A stretch of 50,967 bases of DNA from an uncultured Prevotella sp. (GTDB lineage Bacteria > Bacteroidota > Bacteroidia > Bacteroidales > Bacteroidaceae), in contig CAJOFA010000027.1 of assembly GCA_905233985.1 (NCBI GenBank), positions 1-50,967 of the forward strand, written 5' to 3'. Numbering within the stretch: the first letter of the stretch is position 1; each line of letters begins with the position of its first letter. A program made the translations under genes and the position numbers. Positions 24,374-33,811 of this stretch are shown here, piece by piece. The notes below the pieces were generated by a model, which was given only the letters and a program-made list of their open reading frames with translations, did no database searches and was not told the origin of the DNA.

Positions 24374-27300
24374 TTATCTCGTCAGGGAGAACTTCAGCGA
24401 GAGGCCGAAGTCATGGGTGGTGGTGGGATAGCTGCTGCTGGAGAGCAGCGGGGTGTTGGTCTGCATGTCGTAGTAGGCAGAGAGGGTGAGCAGGCGCGAG
24501 AGGGTGTAGTCGGCCATGAACGAGAGTTTGAAGGCTGAGTTGCCGCTGCTCGCTGTGCTGGTGCGTGAAGCGATGTCACGCACGATGGCGGCCTGCTGAC
24601 GGTAACTGACGTCGAGGCGCAGGTTGAGGTCGTGATTTACACCGCCCTTGGGCTTGGTGCCGGTGGTCGATGTATTTGTTTCCTGCTCCTTGCCTCCTGT
24701 TCCCTGCCCTTTCTTTCCCTGGGCTTTCTTGATTTTACGTGACACGCCGGAACTGAAGAGACGGAAATCGTTAATCTTATAACCGATGCCGAAGACCCAG
24801 TCGTCGGAGCGCTGCTCGTTGATCTGCACGCTGGTCATGGAGAGTGTGAGGTTGCGTGTGGTGCGGTACTCCAACTTGGCAGTCATGCCGTTCTGTAATG
24901 TCATATCGACGCCCAACAACGGTGAGAACGACTCCTGCAGGCTCACCGTAGGCACATTGAGCGAAGCGTCGTCGAGCGACAGCTGGGCATAGGGCACATT
25001 GGGTGTGGAGTAGCTGCCGATGGCGAAAATGCTCTTGTAGGAGTGGTTGATGTTGAAGGTCTTGAACTTGTCGGCAAACCACTCGTAACGTGTCAGTCCG
25101 CTGTAGCGCAGCGTCCAGTTGGGCAACATGGCACGCAGCTTGGGGATGATACCGGTGGACGAGCTGGAGGTGTAGGCCTCGAGGAACGCGGGTATCATGG
25201 TCTGGGCGTTGAGCGTGGCGGCATCACCTGCTCCCTGCTCCGTGACGCCCAGCAGGTTGCAGAAGTGTTCGAAGGCGGCGGAGGGATAGCCATTATTGGC
25301 GTCACCGATGCTCTCGAGGGCGCTCTTCAGACTCATGGTGGTCATGGTGAACGTGCCGCTCTGGGTGGTGGGCATGCCGTCGTACATATATTGTATGCGG
25401 CGGGCGCGTGTCTCGTTACGTGCCCAGTTGAGGTCGATGCGCAGGTCACGAACCGGCTCGAGGGTCATGCGTATCTGCAGGTCGTTCGACATGCTGGCGG
25501 CAGCGGACTGTGCGGCGCTGTCGGTACATAGCCAGCCGCGTTCCAGGCTGCGGTTGACATAGCTGTCATCGACGACACCGAAGGCGAAGTCAAGTCCCGG
25601 GGCCATGACGCCGCCGGTATGCTGACCGAAGACATCGCCGATGTTGGGCATGAAGCCCGGCAGCGACAGGGCATACTGGTTGCGGTAGCTGATGCTGACG
25701 TTGCGTATCATCATCAGCGTTCGTGCCACATACTGCGTCGGACGGTACCACCACTGCTCTTCGAGCGGCTTGCGCGGCGTGACGTTAATCATAATCTTCA
25801 CCGTGTCGCGGTTGAGCACTTCTATCTTGTCCTGGTCGATGACCTTGTACTTCACCTTATAGGAATGGCCGTCGGCGGTGCGTGCCGTCACGCTGATGCG
25901 CTTCGATTTCTTGCCGTGATTGAAGATGACGGTGGTGTCGGCCTTCAGCTGCAGTTCCTTCATGGCCGAGCGCTGGTTCTTGGGCAGTTCCTTGTCTTCC
26001 TTCGTGGGTTTCTTGGGGTCTTTCTTGGGTTTGGTATTCGTATTGTTGGTGCGCTGCTGCTTGAAATAGTCGTTGGTATTCTTCAGGAAGGGGATATGGT
26101 TATAGAGCGTCTCGAGGTTCCACGTGGAGTTGATGTTGAGGTTACGGTTGTTGGCGATGGTGTTGCCCAGTGTAGTACCGTCCTCGAGGTCGGAGGCACG
26201 CACCCAGGAATAGGTGGCGTTGTAGCTGGCATCGGCATTAAGCCAGTCGAAGATGGGGAGCTTGTTCAAGGGCAGCTGATAGCTGGCGGTGAAGGTCTGA
26301 TGATATTCGAGCGGCGTACCGAAATGCTTGATGCTGTGCCATACAGAGTCTTTCCATGCCTCGTACTGGTCGGGATAGAGGTCTTTGTTCACAGGACCGT
26401 AGGGCTGTTCTATCTCGGCATTGGTGGCTGACTGGAACTGCATGTGGAGGTTCTTGGTCAGGTCCCAGCGCAGGGAGAAGTCACGACGCCAGAGGAAGTC
26501 GGAATTGAAGCGCAAGGGGAGTCCGGCACCGCCGAGGTCTTCCATGTCACGCTCCTGCAGCTCGTAGTAGGTGCGGCGTATCTCGCTGTTGAACGAGATG
26601 TTCTGCGGCAGGTAGTTGATGCCCAGCGCCTTGGGGAAGTTGAGCCACTTCGACTTGCCTTTGAGTCCTTTGAATGGCTCAAAGGTCTTATAGACGGGGG
26701 AGTAGTTATAGGAGAACACGCCACGCCACTCGTCCTCCCGCTCATAGACGGTCGTCTCTCCCGAGGTGTAGCGATGCGAATGGCTGTAGGAGAACGAGAA
26801 GTTGGCAGGGTCGTAGGGCATGGGGTGACGCTTGCTCTTGATATCGACACGGACGTTGGAGAGTGAGAAGTTGGTGTTGGTCACCTTCGTCACGGCAATG
26901 GACTCGATGGAGTCGCGTTCGTGCTTGTCAACGGTAGCATCAAGGGCATCGTCGAGGTCCATGTCGGTGTCGAGCGGATTATACTTCGGACGGGTATTCT
27001 CCTTGGTGATAGAGTAATAGAGCGGTATGCTCACATGTGCCTTGTCGGGGAAGAACTTACCCAGCTCGACATTGGCCGTGATCGAGTAGGTCTTATAGGT
27101 GTCGGTGGTGCGCTGCATGATACCTTCTTCCAATCCGCCGAAGCCCTCGGTAACGATGCGTCCGGTCATGTTCACATTACCGATGTCGGACAGCTGCATC
27201 TGCAACGTACCGTTTGCCGCCCAGCCGCCGGTGCTGTTGGTTTCCAAGAGACGCAGCTCGTTGACCCACACTTCGCCCGACTTCTGGGTGTTGGCGACAT

Positions 27301-30300
27301 TGCGCACACCGATAATCATGGTCTTCACCTCACCCAGCGACGGGTTACCGATGATGCTCACTTTGTTGCCAGGATGCGACGGGTCGCCCTCGGTATAGAG
27401 TTTGGTAAACGAGGTCTCTCCGGTGGAACGCCCTTTGTTGCGCTGCTTCTTGATATTCGTGAAGACGGAAAGCTGCACGTCGAGCATGTTCTCCTCGGGC
27501 CAGACGGCACGGCTATCCTCCAGGCTGTACTTATTGTAGTCGCTACGGTCGGGGGTGAGCTTCAGAGGTATCTCGTATTCATAGTAGTTGCTCTTGTAGT
27601 CACTACCCAAGCGGATGAAGACTGCCAGCTCCTTGTCCTGCAGGTTGGTGGCATCGTTGAGCAGGTGGTTGGCATGGATAAACATCTGCAGGCGCTTATA
27701 CTGGCGCATGTCGATGGTGGTATTCTTATAGACAGCCTTCGACTCTCCCGGGGAGAGGTCACGCACGGTGAGGTTCAACGACTGTTCGTTGGCCTCGACA
27801 AGCTGTGGCTGCGACGGGTCCTGTACTCGGGTGATGCCCGGCGGCAGCACGTAGTTGACGGGACGGCGGTCGTTGTTCTCCTCGATGTTGACGGCACTCA
27901 CCTCCAGCGTACCCGTCTCGGCAGTTGCCGACGCTGCCAAGGACTGCTCATAGACACGCCACTCACCACGTACCAGGTCGAGCGAACCGAAGCGCAGTAC
28001 AATAGGATTCTCGAACTGTGTCAGGAACATGCGCATGAAGCGGATACTGGAGAAGTCGCTGATGCTTCCCTCACGGCGGTCATACTGTCGGATGGGGATG
28101 CGGAACTGATACCACTGCACGGTGGTGGTGTCGCCATTACGCAGACGAACACCGCTGTTACGGATATCGACGATGTGGTTGGTTCCTATCTGCATGTCCT
28201 CGGGACGGATGCTGACATGATACTGATAGTAGCGTTCGTATTCGTTGAGGGTGTAGTCCTGATTGATGTCCTCCACGTCGGGCGTGGTCTTGTAAGAGGT
28301 GTCGTAGCTCTCGTTGTTGTCATCGCTGGCAGGCGAGTTGCCCTGCGGCATGTTGATGCGCTTGTAACGCTGCAGGATGGGCGTTTGCTGCTCGTCGAAG
28401 TCGCTGCCACGGAAATAGTGGTAGTCGTCGTTGGCAGGGTCGGCGGTCCATGCCTTGCGGATGCTGTCGTTCGTCACCGGCATCTGCTGCAGGAACTCGG
28501 CGTATGCCCCGAAGGTACGCTCCTCTTCGTCAGTCAGTCCGTTGAAGCCCACGTCCTGCCGCTCACGGCTTCCTGATGTGGTGGCAAAGGCATAGGTCTG
28601 CGTGGCCTGAACAGGAATCTTACCCCACTGTGTTTCTTGGAACGTGCTGGTACCATCGACAGGCATACCACTCTCATAGAACTTATAGCCGTCATGGAGC
28701 ACATCCTCGCTCACCTCACCGAGGTTGATATAGAGGTCGCCGCCATACTGCGATGCCGTGCCTTCCTTGCGGGTATAGATGAACGGGTCGAGCAGCCAGA
28801 ACTCGATATACTCGATGTTGGCCTGTTCGAAGTCGTTGGTGTCGAGCTTACGCATCATACCGCCCCAACGGTTCAAAGGATTGGGGAGCGTACCGTCAGC
28901 ATTGAGGTTGGTATTCAGGTTATAGGGTCCGCGCTCAGAGGGGTAATAGGCAAGGTTGAGGATGGGCAGCGTCGAAGTGGCACCGTTGTAAGTGGACTGG
29001 TCACGGTTGGGGTACAGCTCGGAGACATAGACCTCACGGACGTAGTGGTTGGACAGCTGTTCGAGGTCGCTCTTGATATGAGCCGGTGTGAGTGACGAGG
29101 AGCGGTAGGTGAACAGCGGGTCGATGTTGTACCAAGCCAGCAGCGCACGGTTGTAGCCACTGGTGACACCCGTCTTGTCATGGTACTCGGGGAAGAAGGA
29201 CGGCACGCTGGAGATAATCCACGACTTGGGTTCACTCACGTCAATGCAGTTCTTCGTGTTCTCGAAGTCATCCAAGTAAGAGGCGTTATCCTGTGTGCCA
29301 CTGGCAGTACCGGCTATGAGCTGTGCGAATTCTCCCGTAAAGGAAATCTGCGAGGGCTGGGTACAATGTAAGCCAGGCAGTGCATCCAACAGGTTGGTCA
29401 GCCACTGGCTCTCGGTCTTCCAGTTGATATTGACGCCCCAAATGGTATTCTTCAGCGGCTCAGCACCCATGCTGACCTTCGACGTCAATGTCTGCTCACT
29501 CAGGTGTTGCAACGTACCGCCCAGTTGGAAGTTCTTGGAGAACTCATATTCCCAGTTCAAGCCAACCATCGTCTTGCGCTGCATACCATAGTCGGTATTA
29601 CTCTCCAACGACACGCTGACATTGGTACCGGCATCTATGATGCTCTGGTTCAGGATGGTCACCTCACCGGCGGAGTAATCGACCGAATAGTCGGAGCCCT
29701 CGGACAACGTCACGCCACCTGCCGTCACGACGACAGAGCCCTGCGGCACGTTATAGGCACCGAGGGAAATGACGTTAGCCGCCGAGCCCTTGAACTGTCC
29801 CATCATGACGAACTTGTCCTTCTCGGCAATCTGCTTCGCAATGGTCTTGGTCGAATCGTACAACTCGGTGAACGCATACTTGTCGGCGGTTTCTGCGCTG
29901 ACACCCGCCTTGACAAGCTGTTGCTTGAGGTACGCGCCAAAAGGCTCTGCTGCAGGCAGATACACACGACCGTTGTTGACGGTATAACCCTCTACGAAGT
30001 CGAAGTAGCCGTTGGGATGCGGACGGTTGTTATTGTCAAGTCGATCTACGCCGAGCAGACGTATCAATGCGGTCTCCTTAACCTGCGGCTCGGGGATATA
30101 GGTGATATAGACACCGGTGGTGTCGCTCTGATACTTAATATCGAGGCGGAACTTGGTCTTCTCAACCGTAGATGCCAGGTAATAGACGTTCTTCATCATC
30201 AGGTCCCAGTTACCCTGCGAGGGGTTGTTGCTGGTATTCTTGAGCGCCTTGACGAAGAGAGCATCATTGACATTGGTATGGTCGGCGGCAAACTCACCCA

Positions 30301-31810
30301 CCTGATAGGTCACGCCACCACTGGTGTATTCATAAGCCACTGCCAACACCTGGTCGGTCTGCAGCGCCGTACGCAGCGAGACATAGCCGAGGGTATTGTT
30401 CACGGTGTATTCCGACGAATTGAGCAGGCGTGCCGAAGCCAGTTTCTCGAAATCTACACCGCCCTGGAAGTCACCGATGGAGGTCAATACTGTCGTGGCC
30501 TGGTCAATGTTTCGGGCTTCGGGGTAGTCGTTGACAATGCGGGAGTACTCGTCGTTGGCATCATTGCTGGGTATAGGTAGCCCATTACCGGTCCATAACT
30601 GGTTGTGAATATGCTGACTCTCAGCAAGGTCAGTAAATGCAATGATGTTACGGGTGTTCGTCGTCGTTCCAGACTTGTTGGTAACCCATATCTCCACACG
30701 CTTGATCTCTATGCCCGAAGTCATAGTGGGCAACGTCTGCATGTTGGCATCGTAACGGTCACGGAAATACTGTGACAGGAAGAAGTGGCGGTTTTCCTCA
30801 TAGTTGGCAACATTCAGCTCAAAAGGTGTGAGCTGCGTACCGCCACGCGAAGACACGCTCTTCGTCGTGGAGTTCTTCTGAGACAGCACGGTCTGCAGCT
30901 TCAGCCTACCGAACTGCAAGTCTGTGCGAATACCGAAGAGGCTCGCGGCACCCTTGACGAGCGAGTTGTTCGAGGGGAAGGTGACGTTACCCGCCTCGAC
31001 GAGTTTGATGATTTCGTCTTCCTTGCCCTCGTAGCGCAACTTGATGTTCTTGGTATCGAAGTCAAAGGTGGCATCGGTGTTATAGTTCAGGTTCATATTC
31101 ACCTTGTCGCCCACTTTACCATTGACGTTCAAGTTGATCTTCTCGTCGAAATCAAGGGAAGTGGTACGGCGGTTACGGATAGGAAGCGAGGGGTTGTCAA
31201 TGCTCTTCAACGTAGCACCGAGTTTCAGCTCTGCCGTTCCCTGCGTCTTGATGCGCACACCACCGGGACCAAAGATTTTCTCGGCCGGTCCTAAGTCGAA
31301 ATGCATATCGGCAAACGAGAACTTATCCTCTCCCTTGCGGGCGATGTGGTCAGCGTTTTTCTTGCGGAAGAACTGCTGCATCTGCCGCTGTTCCGTCCAT
31401 TGCATATACTCCTCGGGGGTCATCAGGATGGGCACATTCAAATATGAGTCGCCAATCTTCGTACCGATGACATAATGACCCATAGAATCATCATATTCCA
31501 CCTGCTGGCGCAGGTTGTCGGGTGTTCGCAGGTCGAGGGCGAAAGTATCAAGGTCACTCACCTCCACCGGTACTGTGCGCTGGATGCGCCAACGGGTATG
31601 AGGGACACCGATGGAGTCGCTGTCGTTCTTTAATGAAGAATGAAGAATGAAGAATGAAGAATCCACCGCCTTTCCACTTCCCATGGAGAAGACAGTAGCA
31701 ACGCCACCCAACAGCAATACGAGCAGCACCAAAGTGAACACCCTACTTAGGAGCCCTGCTTTGTTCTGCCCGTCACGATGACGTGCGGTAGCAAATTCTT
31801 CATTTTTCAT
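24374..31810 (-). CDS. sprA: Cell surface protein SprA (type IX secretion translocon)
   Basis: A 2478-residue outer-membrane protein, normal length for SprA, the giant beta-barrel through which type IX secretion substrates leave the cell. The N-terminus has a membrane-targeting helix (about residues 20-42). Conserved SprA features include FDLGPAEKIFGPGGVRIKTQGTA near residue 175, NLNYNTDATFDFDTKNIKL, SLFGIRTDLQFGRL, FTGEFAQLIAG, SYLDDFENTKNCIDVS and EVWVNELRLLE. The C-terminus ends in alternating beta strands (LSAYYDMQTN, FGLSLKFSLTR). Heptamer runs are translated near both ends (residues 50-63 and 2365-2379) and the start codon itself lies in a heptamer run. It follows ruvA by 10 bp, a linkage seen in other Bacteroidota. 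Confidence 0.95.
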   Translation of the reverse strand: MKNEEFATARHRDGQNKAGLLSRVFTLVLLVLLLGGVATVFSMGSGKAVDSSFFILHSSLKNDSDSIGVPHTRWRIQRTVPVEVSDLDTFALDLRTPDNLRQQVEYDDSMGHYVIGTKIGDSYLNVPILMTPEEYMQWTEQRQMQQFFRKKNADHIARKGEDKFSFADMHFDLGPAEKIFGPGGVRIKTQGTAELKLGATLKSIDNPSLPIRNRRTTSLDFDEKINLNVNGKVGDKVNMNLNYNTDATFDFDTKNIKLRYEGKEDEIIKLVEAGNVTFPSNNSLVKGAASLFGIRTDLQFGRLKLQTVLSQKNSTTKSVSSRGGTQLTPFELNVANYEENRHFFLSQYFRDRYDANMQTLPTMTSGIEIKRVEIWVTNKSGTTTNTRNIIAFTDLAESQHIHNQLWTGNGLPIPSNDANDEYSRIVNDYPEARNIDQATTVLTSIGDFQGGVDFEKLASARLLNSSEYTVNNTLGYVSLRTALQTDQVLAVAYEYTSGGVTYQVGEFAADHTNVNDALFVKALKNTSNNPSQGNWDLMMKNVYYLASTVEKTKFRLDIKYQSDTTGVYITYIPEPQVKETALIRLLGVDRLDNNNRPHPNGYFDFVEGYTVNNGRVYLPAAEPFGAYLKQQLVKAGVSAETADKYAFTELYDSTKTIAKQIAEKDKFVMMGQFKGSAANVISLGAYNVPQGSVVVTAGGVTLSEGSDYSVDYSAGEVTILNQSIIDAGTNVSVSLESNTDYGMQRKTMVGLNWEYEFSKNFQLGGTLQHLSEQTLTSKVSMGAEPLKNTIWGVNINWKTESQWLTNLLDALPGLHCTQPSQISFTGEFAQLIAGTASGTQDNASYLDDFENTKNCIDVSEPKSWIISSVPSFFPEYHDKTGVTSGYNRALLAWYNIDPLFTYRSSSLTPAHIKSDLEQLSNHYVREVYVSELYPNRDQSTYNGATSTLPILNLAYYPSERGPYNLNTNLNADGTLPNPLNRWGGMMRKLDTNDFEQANIEYIEFWLLDPFIYTRKEGTASQYGGDLYINLGEVSEDVLHDGYKFYESGMPVDGTSTFQETQWGKIPVQATQTYAFATTSGSRERQDVGFNGLTDEEERTFGAYAEFLQQMPVTNDSIRKAWTADPANDDYHYFRGSDFDEQQTPILQRYKRINMPQGNSPASDDNNESYDTSYKTTPDVEDINQDYTLNEYERYYQYHVSIRPEDMQIGTNHIVDIRNSGVRLRNGDTTTVQWYQFRIPIRQYDRREGSISDFSSIRFMRMFLTQFENPIVLRFGSLDLVRGEWRVYEQSLAASATAETGTLEVSAVNIEENNDRRPVNYVLPPGITRVQDPSQPQLVEANEQSLNLTVRDLSPGESKAVYKNTTIDMRQYKRLQMFIHANHLLNDATNLQDKELAVFIRLGSDYKSNYYEYEIPLKLTPDRSDYNKYSLEDSRAVWPEENMLDVQLSVFTNIKKQRNKGRSTGETSFTKLYTEGDPSHPGNKVSIIGNPSLGEVKTMIIGVRNVANTQKSGEVWVNELRLLETNSTGGWAANGTLQMQLSDIGNVNMTGRIVTEGFGGLEEGIMQRTTDTYKTYSITANVELGKFFPDKAHVSIPLYYSITKENTRPKYNPLDTDMDLDDALDATVDKHERDSIESIAVTKVTNTNFSLSNVRVDIKSKRHPMPYDPANFSFSYSHSHRYTSGETTVYEREDEWRGVFSYNYSPVYKTFEPFKGLKGKSKWLNFPKALGINYLPQNISFNSEIRRTYYELQERDMEDLGGAGLPLRFNSDFLWRRDFSLRWDLTKNLHMQFQSATNAEIEQPYGPVNKDLYPDQYEAWKDSVWHSIKHFGTPLEYHQTFTASYQLPLNKLPIFDWLNADASYNATYSWVRASDLEDGTTLGNTIANNRNLNINSTWNLETLYNHIPFLKNTNDYFKQQRTNNTNTKPKKDPKKPTKEDKELPKNQRSAMKELQLKADTTVIFNHGKKSKRISVTARTADGHSYKVKYKVIDQDKIEVLNRDTVKIMINVTPRKPLEEQWWYRPTQYVARTLMMIRNVSISYRNQYALSLPGFMPNIGDVFGQHTGGVMAPGLDFAFGVVDDSYVNRSLERGWLCTDSAAQSAAASMSNDLQIRMTLEPVRDLRIDLNWARNETRARRIQYMYDGMPTTQSGTFTMTTMSLKSALESIGDANNGYPSAAFEHFCNLLGVTEQGAGDAATLNAQTMIPAFLEAYTSSSSTGIIPKLRAMLPNWTLRYSGLTRYEWFADKFKTFNINHSYKSIFAIGSYSTPNVPYAQLSLDDASLNVPTVSLQESFSPLLGVDMTLQNGMTAKLEYRTTRNLTLSMTSVQINEQRSDDWVFGIGYKINDFRLFSSGVSRKIKKAQGKKGQGTGGKEQETNTSTTGTKPKGGVNHDLNLRLDVSYRQQAAIVRDIASRTSTASSGNSAFKLSFMADYTLSRLLTLSAYYDMQTNTPLLSSSSYPTTTHDFGLSLKFSLTR
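24676..24717. repeat. Heptamer run (6 units, CTGCTCC type) in sprA
   Basis: TTGTTTC, CTGCTCC, TTGCCTC, CTGTTCC, CTGCCCT, TTCTTTC. It encodes KKGQGTGGKEQETN near the SprA C-terminus, very like the GQGTRSKEQ segment of the MetH-activation protein. Confidence 0.82.
31631..31665. repeat. Heptamer run (5 units, GAATGAA type) in sprA
   Basis: TAATGAA, GAATGAA three times, GAATCCA. It encodes DSSFFILHSSLKN just after the signal region of SprA. Confidence 0.9.
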
Positions 31811-31828
31811 TCTTTATTCTTCATTTTA
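31794..31828. repeat. Heptamer run (5 units) spanning ruvA stop and sprA start
   Basis: AATTCTT, CATTTTT, CATTCTT, TATTCTT, CATTTTA. The sprA ATG (31808-31810) and the ruvA TGA (31821-31823) both fall within it, so the whole intercistronic junction is repeat. Confidence 0.88.
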
Positions 31829-32423
31829 TCTGCTTCAATGCCAGTTTAACCACTTGTTCCACGGGCAGGTCGGGTTGCTCCTGTAGAATCTGTACAACCA
31901 CCTTCTGTGTAGGTGCCGGTGAGAAGCCGAGCATGGTCAGCGCACTGACTGCCTCGTCCTTCACCACATTGTTCACTGGAGCCTGCATCGTGCCACCGGC
32001 AGGTATCTCACTCGTGATACCCAAGGCAACGATTTTGTCGCGCAAGTCAACGATGATACGCTGTGCCGTCTTCAGCCCGATGCCCTTGATGCTCTTGATG
32101 AGGCGTTCGTTGCCTGTCGAGATGGCATTGCATAACTCGTTCACACTGGCTGACGAAAGCACCATGCGAGCCGTGTTAGCACCCACACCACTTACCGAGA
32201 TGAGCAGTTCGAATAGTTCGCGTTCCTTCTTGTCAGCAAAGCCATAAAGCTGATAGGCATCCTCACGAATAGCCTCATAGACAAAGAGTTTTACGTCTTT
32301 CTTGCCCTGAATGGCGCTGTACGTCGTCAGCGAGATGTTCAGCCCGTAACCGACACCTGCGGCCTCAACCGTAGCTAAAGCAGGGGTAAGTTCGGTCAAC
32401 TCGCCCTTGATGTATTCAATCAT
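31821..32423 (-). CDS. ruvA: Holliday junction branch migration protein RuvA
   Basis: A 200-residue DNA-binding subunit of the RuvAB motor, forming tetramers on Holliday junctions. The OB-fold N-terminus is [12 protein letters not shown]...GVGYGLNIS. Two helix-hairpin-helix motifs follow ([17 protein letters not shown] and [16 protein letters not shown]), then a flexible linker and the RuvB-binding domain III ([15 protein letters not shown]). The start at 32423 is the family start; the longer ORF includes the lpdA terminator region. No clear TAnnTTTG promoter is visible in front of it. It is co-transcribed with sprA. Confidence 0.95.
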   Translation of the reverse strand: MIEYIKGELTELTPALATVEAAGVGYGLNISLTTYSAIQGKKDVKLFVYEAIREDAYQLYGFADKKERELFELLISVSGVGANTARMVLSSASVNELCNAISTGNERLIKSIKGIGLKTAQRIIVDLRDKIVALGITSEIPAGGTMQAPVNNVVKDEAVSALTMLGFSPAPTQKVVVQILQEQPDLPVEQVVKLALKQIK

Positions 32424-32505
32424 AGTTCTTAACGTTTTTTGTATATATACTACTAAAAAACGCACGTCAGCGCAAAATATTGTATTGAGGGAAGTAATGA
32501 AGAAG

Positions 32506-32548
32506 AAAAAATATAGCTTCATGCCCATTGCACGAAGCTATATTTTAG
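32506..32548 (-). terminator. Hairpin terminator of the glycine cleavage operon
   Basis: A 13-bp perfect stem: AAAATATAGCTTC (32508-32520) and GAAGCTATATTTT (32534-32546), with a 13-nt loop. On the minus strand it starts a few bases after the lpdA stop codon and runs into TTTTTTCTTCTTC. Confidence 0.75.
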
Positions 32549-32551
32549 TTA

Positions 32552-33811
32552 TTATCGGGTGGCATGAACCGCATCAAGCAGCAACTCACCCAGCGTAGGA
32601 TGGATGTGTACCATGTGGCACAACTGCTCCACAGTAGTGTCGCGACACATCAACACACTGACCTCCTGCACAATATCAGCAGCATGGGCACCAAAGGCAT
32701 GGCAACCAAGAATCCGCCCGTCAGCATCCGACATCAGTTTCACCATGCCGTCCGTCTCGCCCATAGCCAATGCCTTGCCGTTGGCACGATAGAAAGCCTT
32801 GCCACAACGGTAGTCCAATCCTTGATCCTTGCACAGGTCTTCACTGAGTCCGACGCACGCTGCCTCGGGCTCTGTAAAAATGGCAGCAGGCATCGGTGCC
32901 TGGATGTTTAAGGCTTGATCCTTGCACCCAGCATCTTGTCCCTTAACTATCTTCTCTACGACCAAGAGTGCCTGATGCTCAGCAGCATGAGCAAGCATCT
33001 GACGACCATTGACATCGCCTATGGCATAGATTCCATCCACAGCCTGATAGTTGTCATCGACCGGTATAGCTCCACGGACATCAAGAGTGATGCCGGCAGC
33101 TTCAAGATTCAACCCTTCGGTATTTGGCTGGCGTCCCGTAGCAATGAGGATAATATCTGCATCGATGTCAGCCAACGACTGCACAGCAGTCTTCATGTGG
33201 AACATAATACCGCGCTTCTCCAACAGTTTACGCAGACGTTTGGCAATATCACTATCAACCATAGGCAGGCACTCCTTGAGATATTCAATGACGGTAACCT
33301 CTGAACCGAAACGATGGAACACGCTGGCAAACTCCATGCCGATGACACCTGCACCGATGATGCAAAGTTTCTCGGGTAAGGAGGGTATTTGCAGCAATTC
33401 GGTAGAAGTAACCACACGCGGGTCGTCAATGTCCGGCAAGGGTAATAGCTTCGCACTGCTGCCTGTAGCAATGATGATATTGTTTGCTGTGAAATCATCA
33501 CTACCTACGCTAACGGTGTGGGTATCGACAAACGAAGCATGACCACGAACGAGTGTGATATTGGGATGCGCCAGAATACCCTCCACACCACTACGCAACA
33601 GCTGCACCACAGTCTGCTGACGTTCGAAAGCCTCCGCAAATGTGGCACTATGTACATAGGTCTTGGTGGGGATGCAACCACGGTTCAGGCAGGTACCGCC
33701 CACCTCGTCCTGCTCGATGATAACCACCTGCAGGCCCTCCTTGGCTGCCAACTCGGCAGCCCGGTAACCGCCCGGGCCTGCGCCAATGACAAGAAGATCA
33801 GTTTGCGTCAT
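32552..33811 (-). CDS. lpdA: Dihydrolipoyl dehydrogenase (L-protein)
   Basis: A 419-residue FAD enzyme that reoxidises the dihydrolipoyl arm of GcvH with NAD. The FAD fold is LLVIGAGPGGYRAAELA, the redox disulfide is GGTCLNRGC (Cys41, Cys46), the NAD fold is CIIGAGVIGMEFASVF, and the C-terminal base is in HPTLGE. It is shorter than the usual ~465 residues, mainly between the disulfide and the next strand. Residues about 288-300 (GQDAGCKDQALN) and 326-331 (CKDQGL) come from heptamer words. ATG at 33811 is preferred over GTG at 33814. It overlaps gcvPB by 14 bp and is the last gene of the operon. Confidence 0.92.
   Translation of the reverse strand: MTQTDLLVIGAGPGGYRAAELAAKEGLQVVIIEQDEVGGTCLNRGCIPTKTYVHSATFAEAFERQQTVVQLLRSGVEGILAHPNITLVRGHASFVDTHTVSVGSDDFTANNIIIATGSSAKLLPLPDIDDPRVVTSTELLQIPSLPEKLCIIGAGVIGMEFASVFHRFGSEVTVIEYLKECLPMVDSDIAKRLRKLLEKRGIMFHMKTAVQSLADIDADIILIATGRQPNTEGLNLEAAGITLDVRGAIPVDDNYQAVDGIYAIGDVNGRQMLAHAAEHQALLVVEKIVKGQDAGCKDQALNIQAPMPAAIFTEPEAACVGLSEDLCKDQGLDYRCGKAFYRANGKALAMGETDGMVKLMSDADGRILGCHAFGAHAADIVQEVSVLMCRDTTVEQLCHMVHIHPTLGELLLDAVHATR
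32822..32835. repeat. Two heptamer words in lpdA (CTTGATC, CTTGCAC)
   Basis: CTTGATC followed by CTTGCAC. The same two words in the same order begin the longer run at 32914-32948 in this gene, so one may derive from the other. Confidence 0.6.
32914..32948. repeat. Heptamer run (5 units, CTTGNNC type) in lpdA
   Basis: CTTGATC, CTTGCAC, CCAGCAT, CTTGTCC, CTTAACT. It encodes VKGQDAGCKDQALN between the FAD/NAD domain and the dimerisation domain. Confidence 0.8.

Noticed and set aside
26921..28576. 551-aa plus-strand ORF antisense to sprA
   Set aside because: It is the shadow of biased sprA codons; it lacks a promoter and recognisable domains. The same applies to 29504-30580 and 25619-26431.
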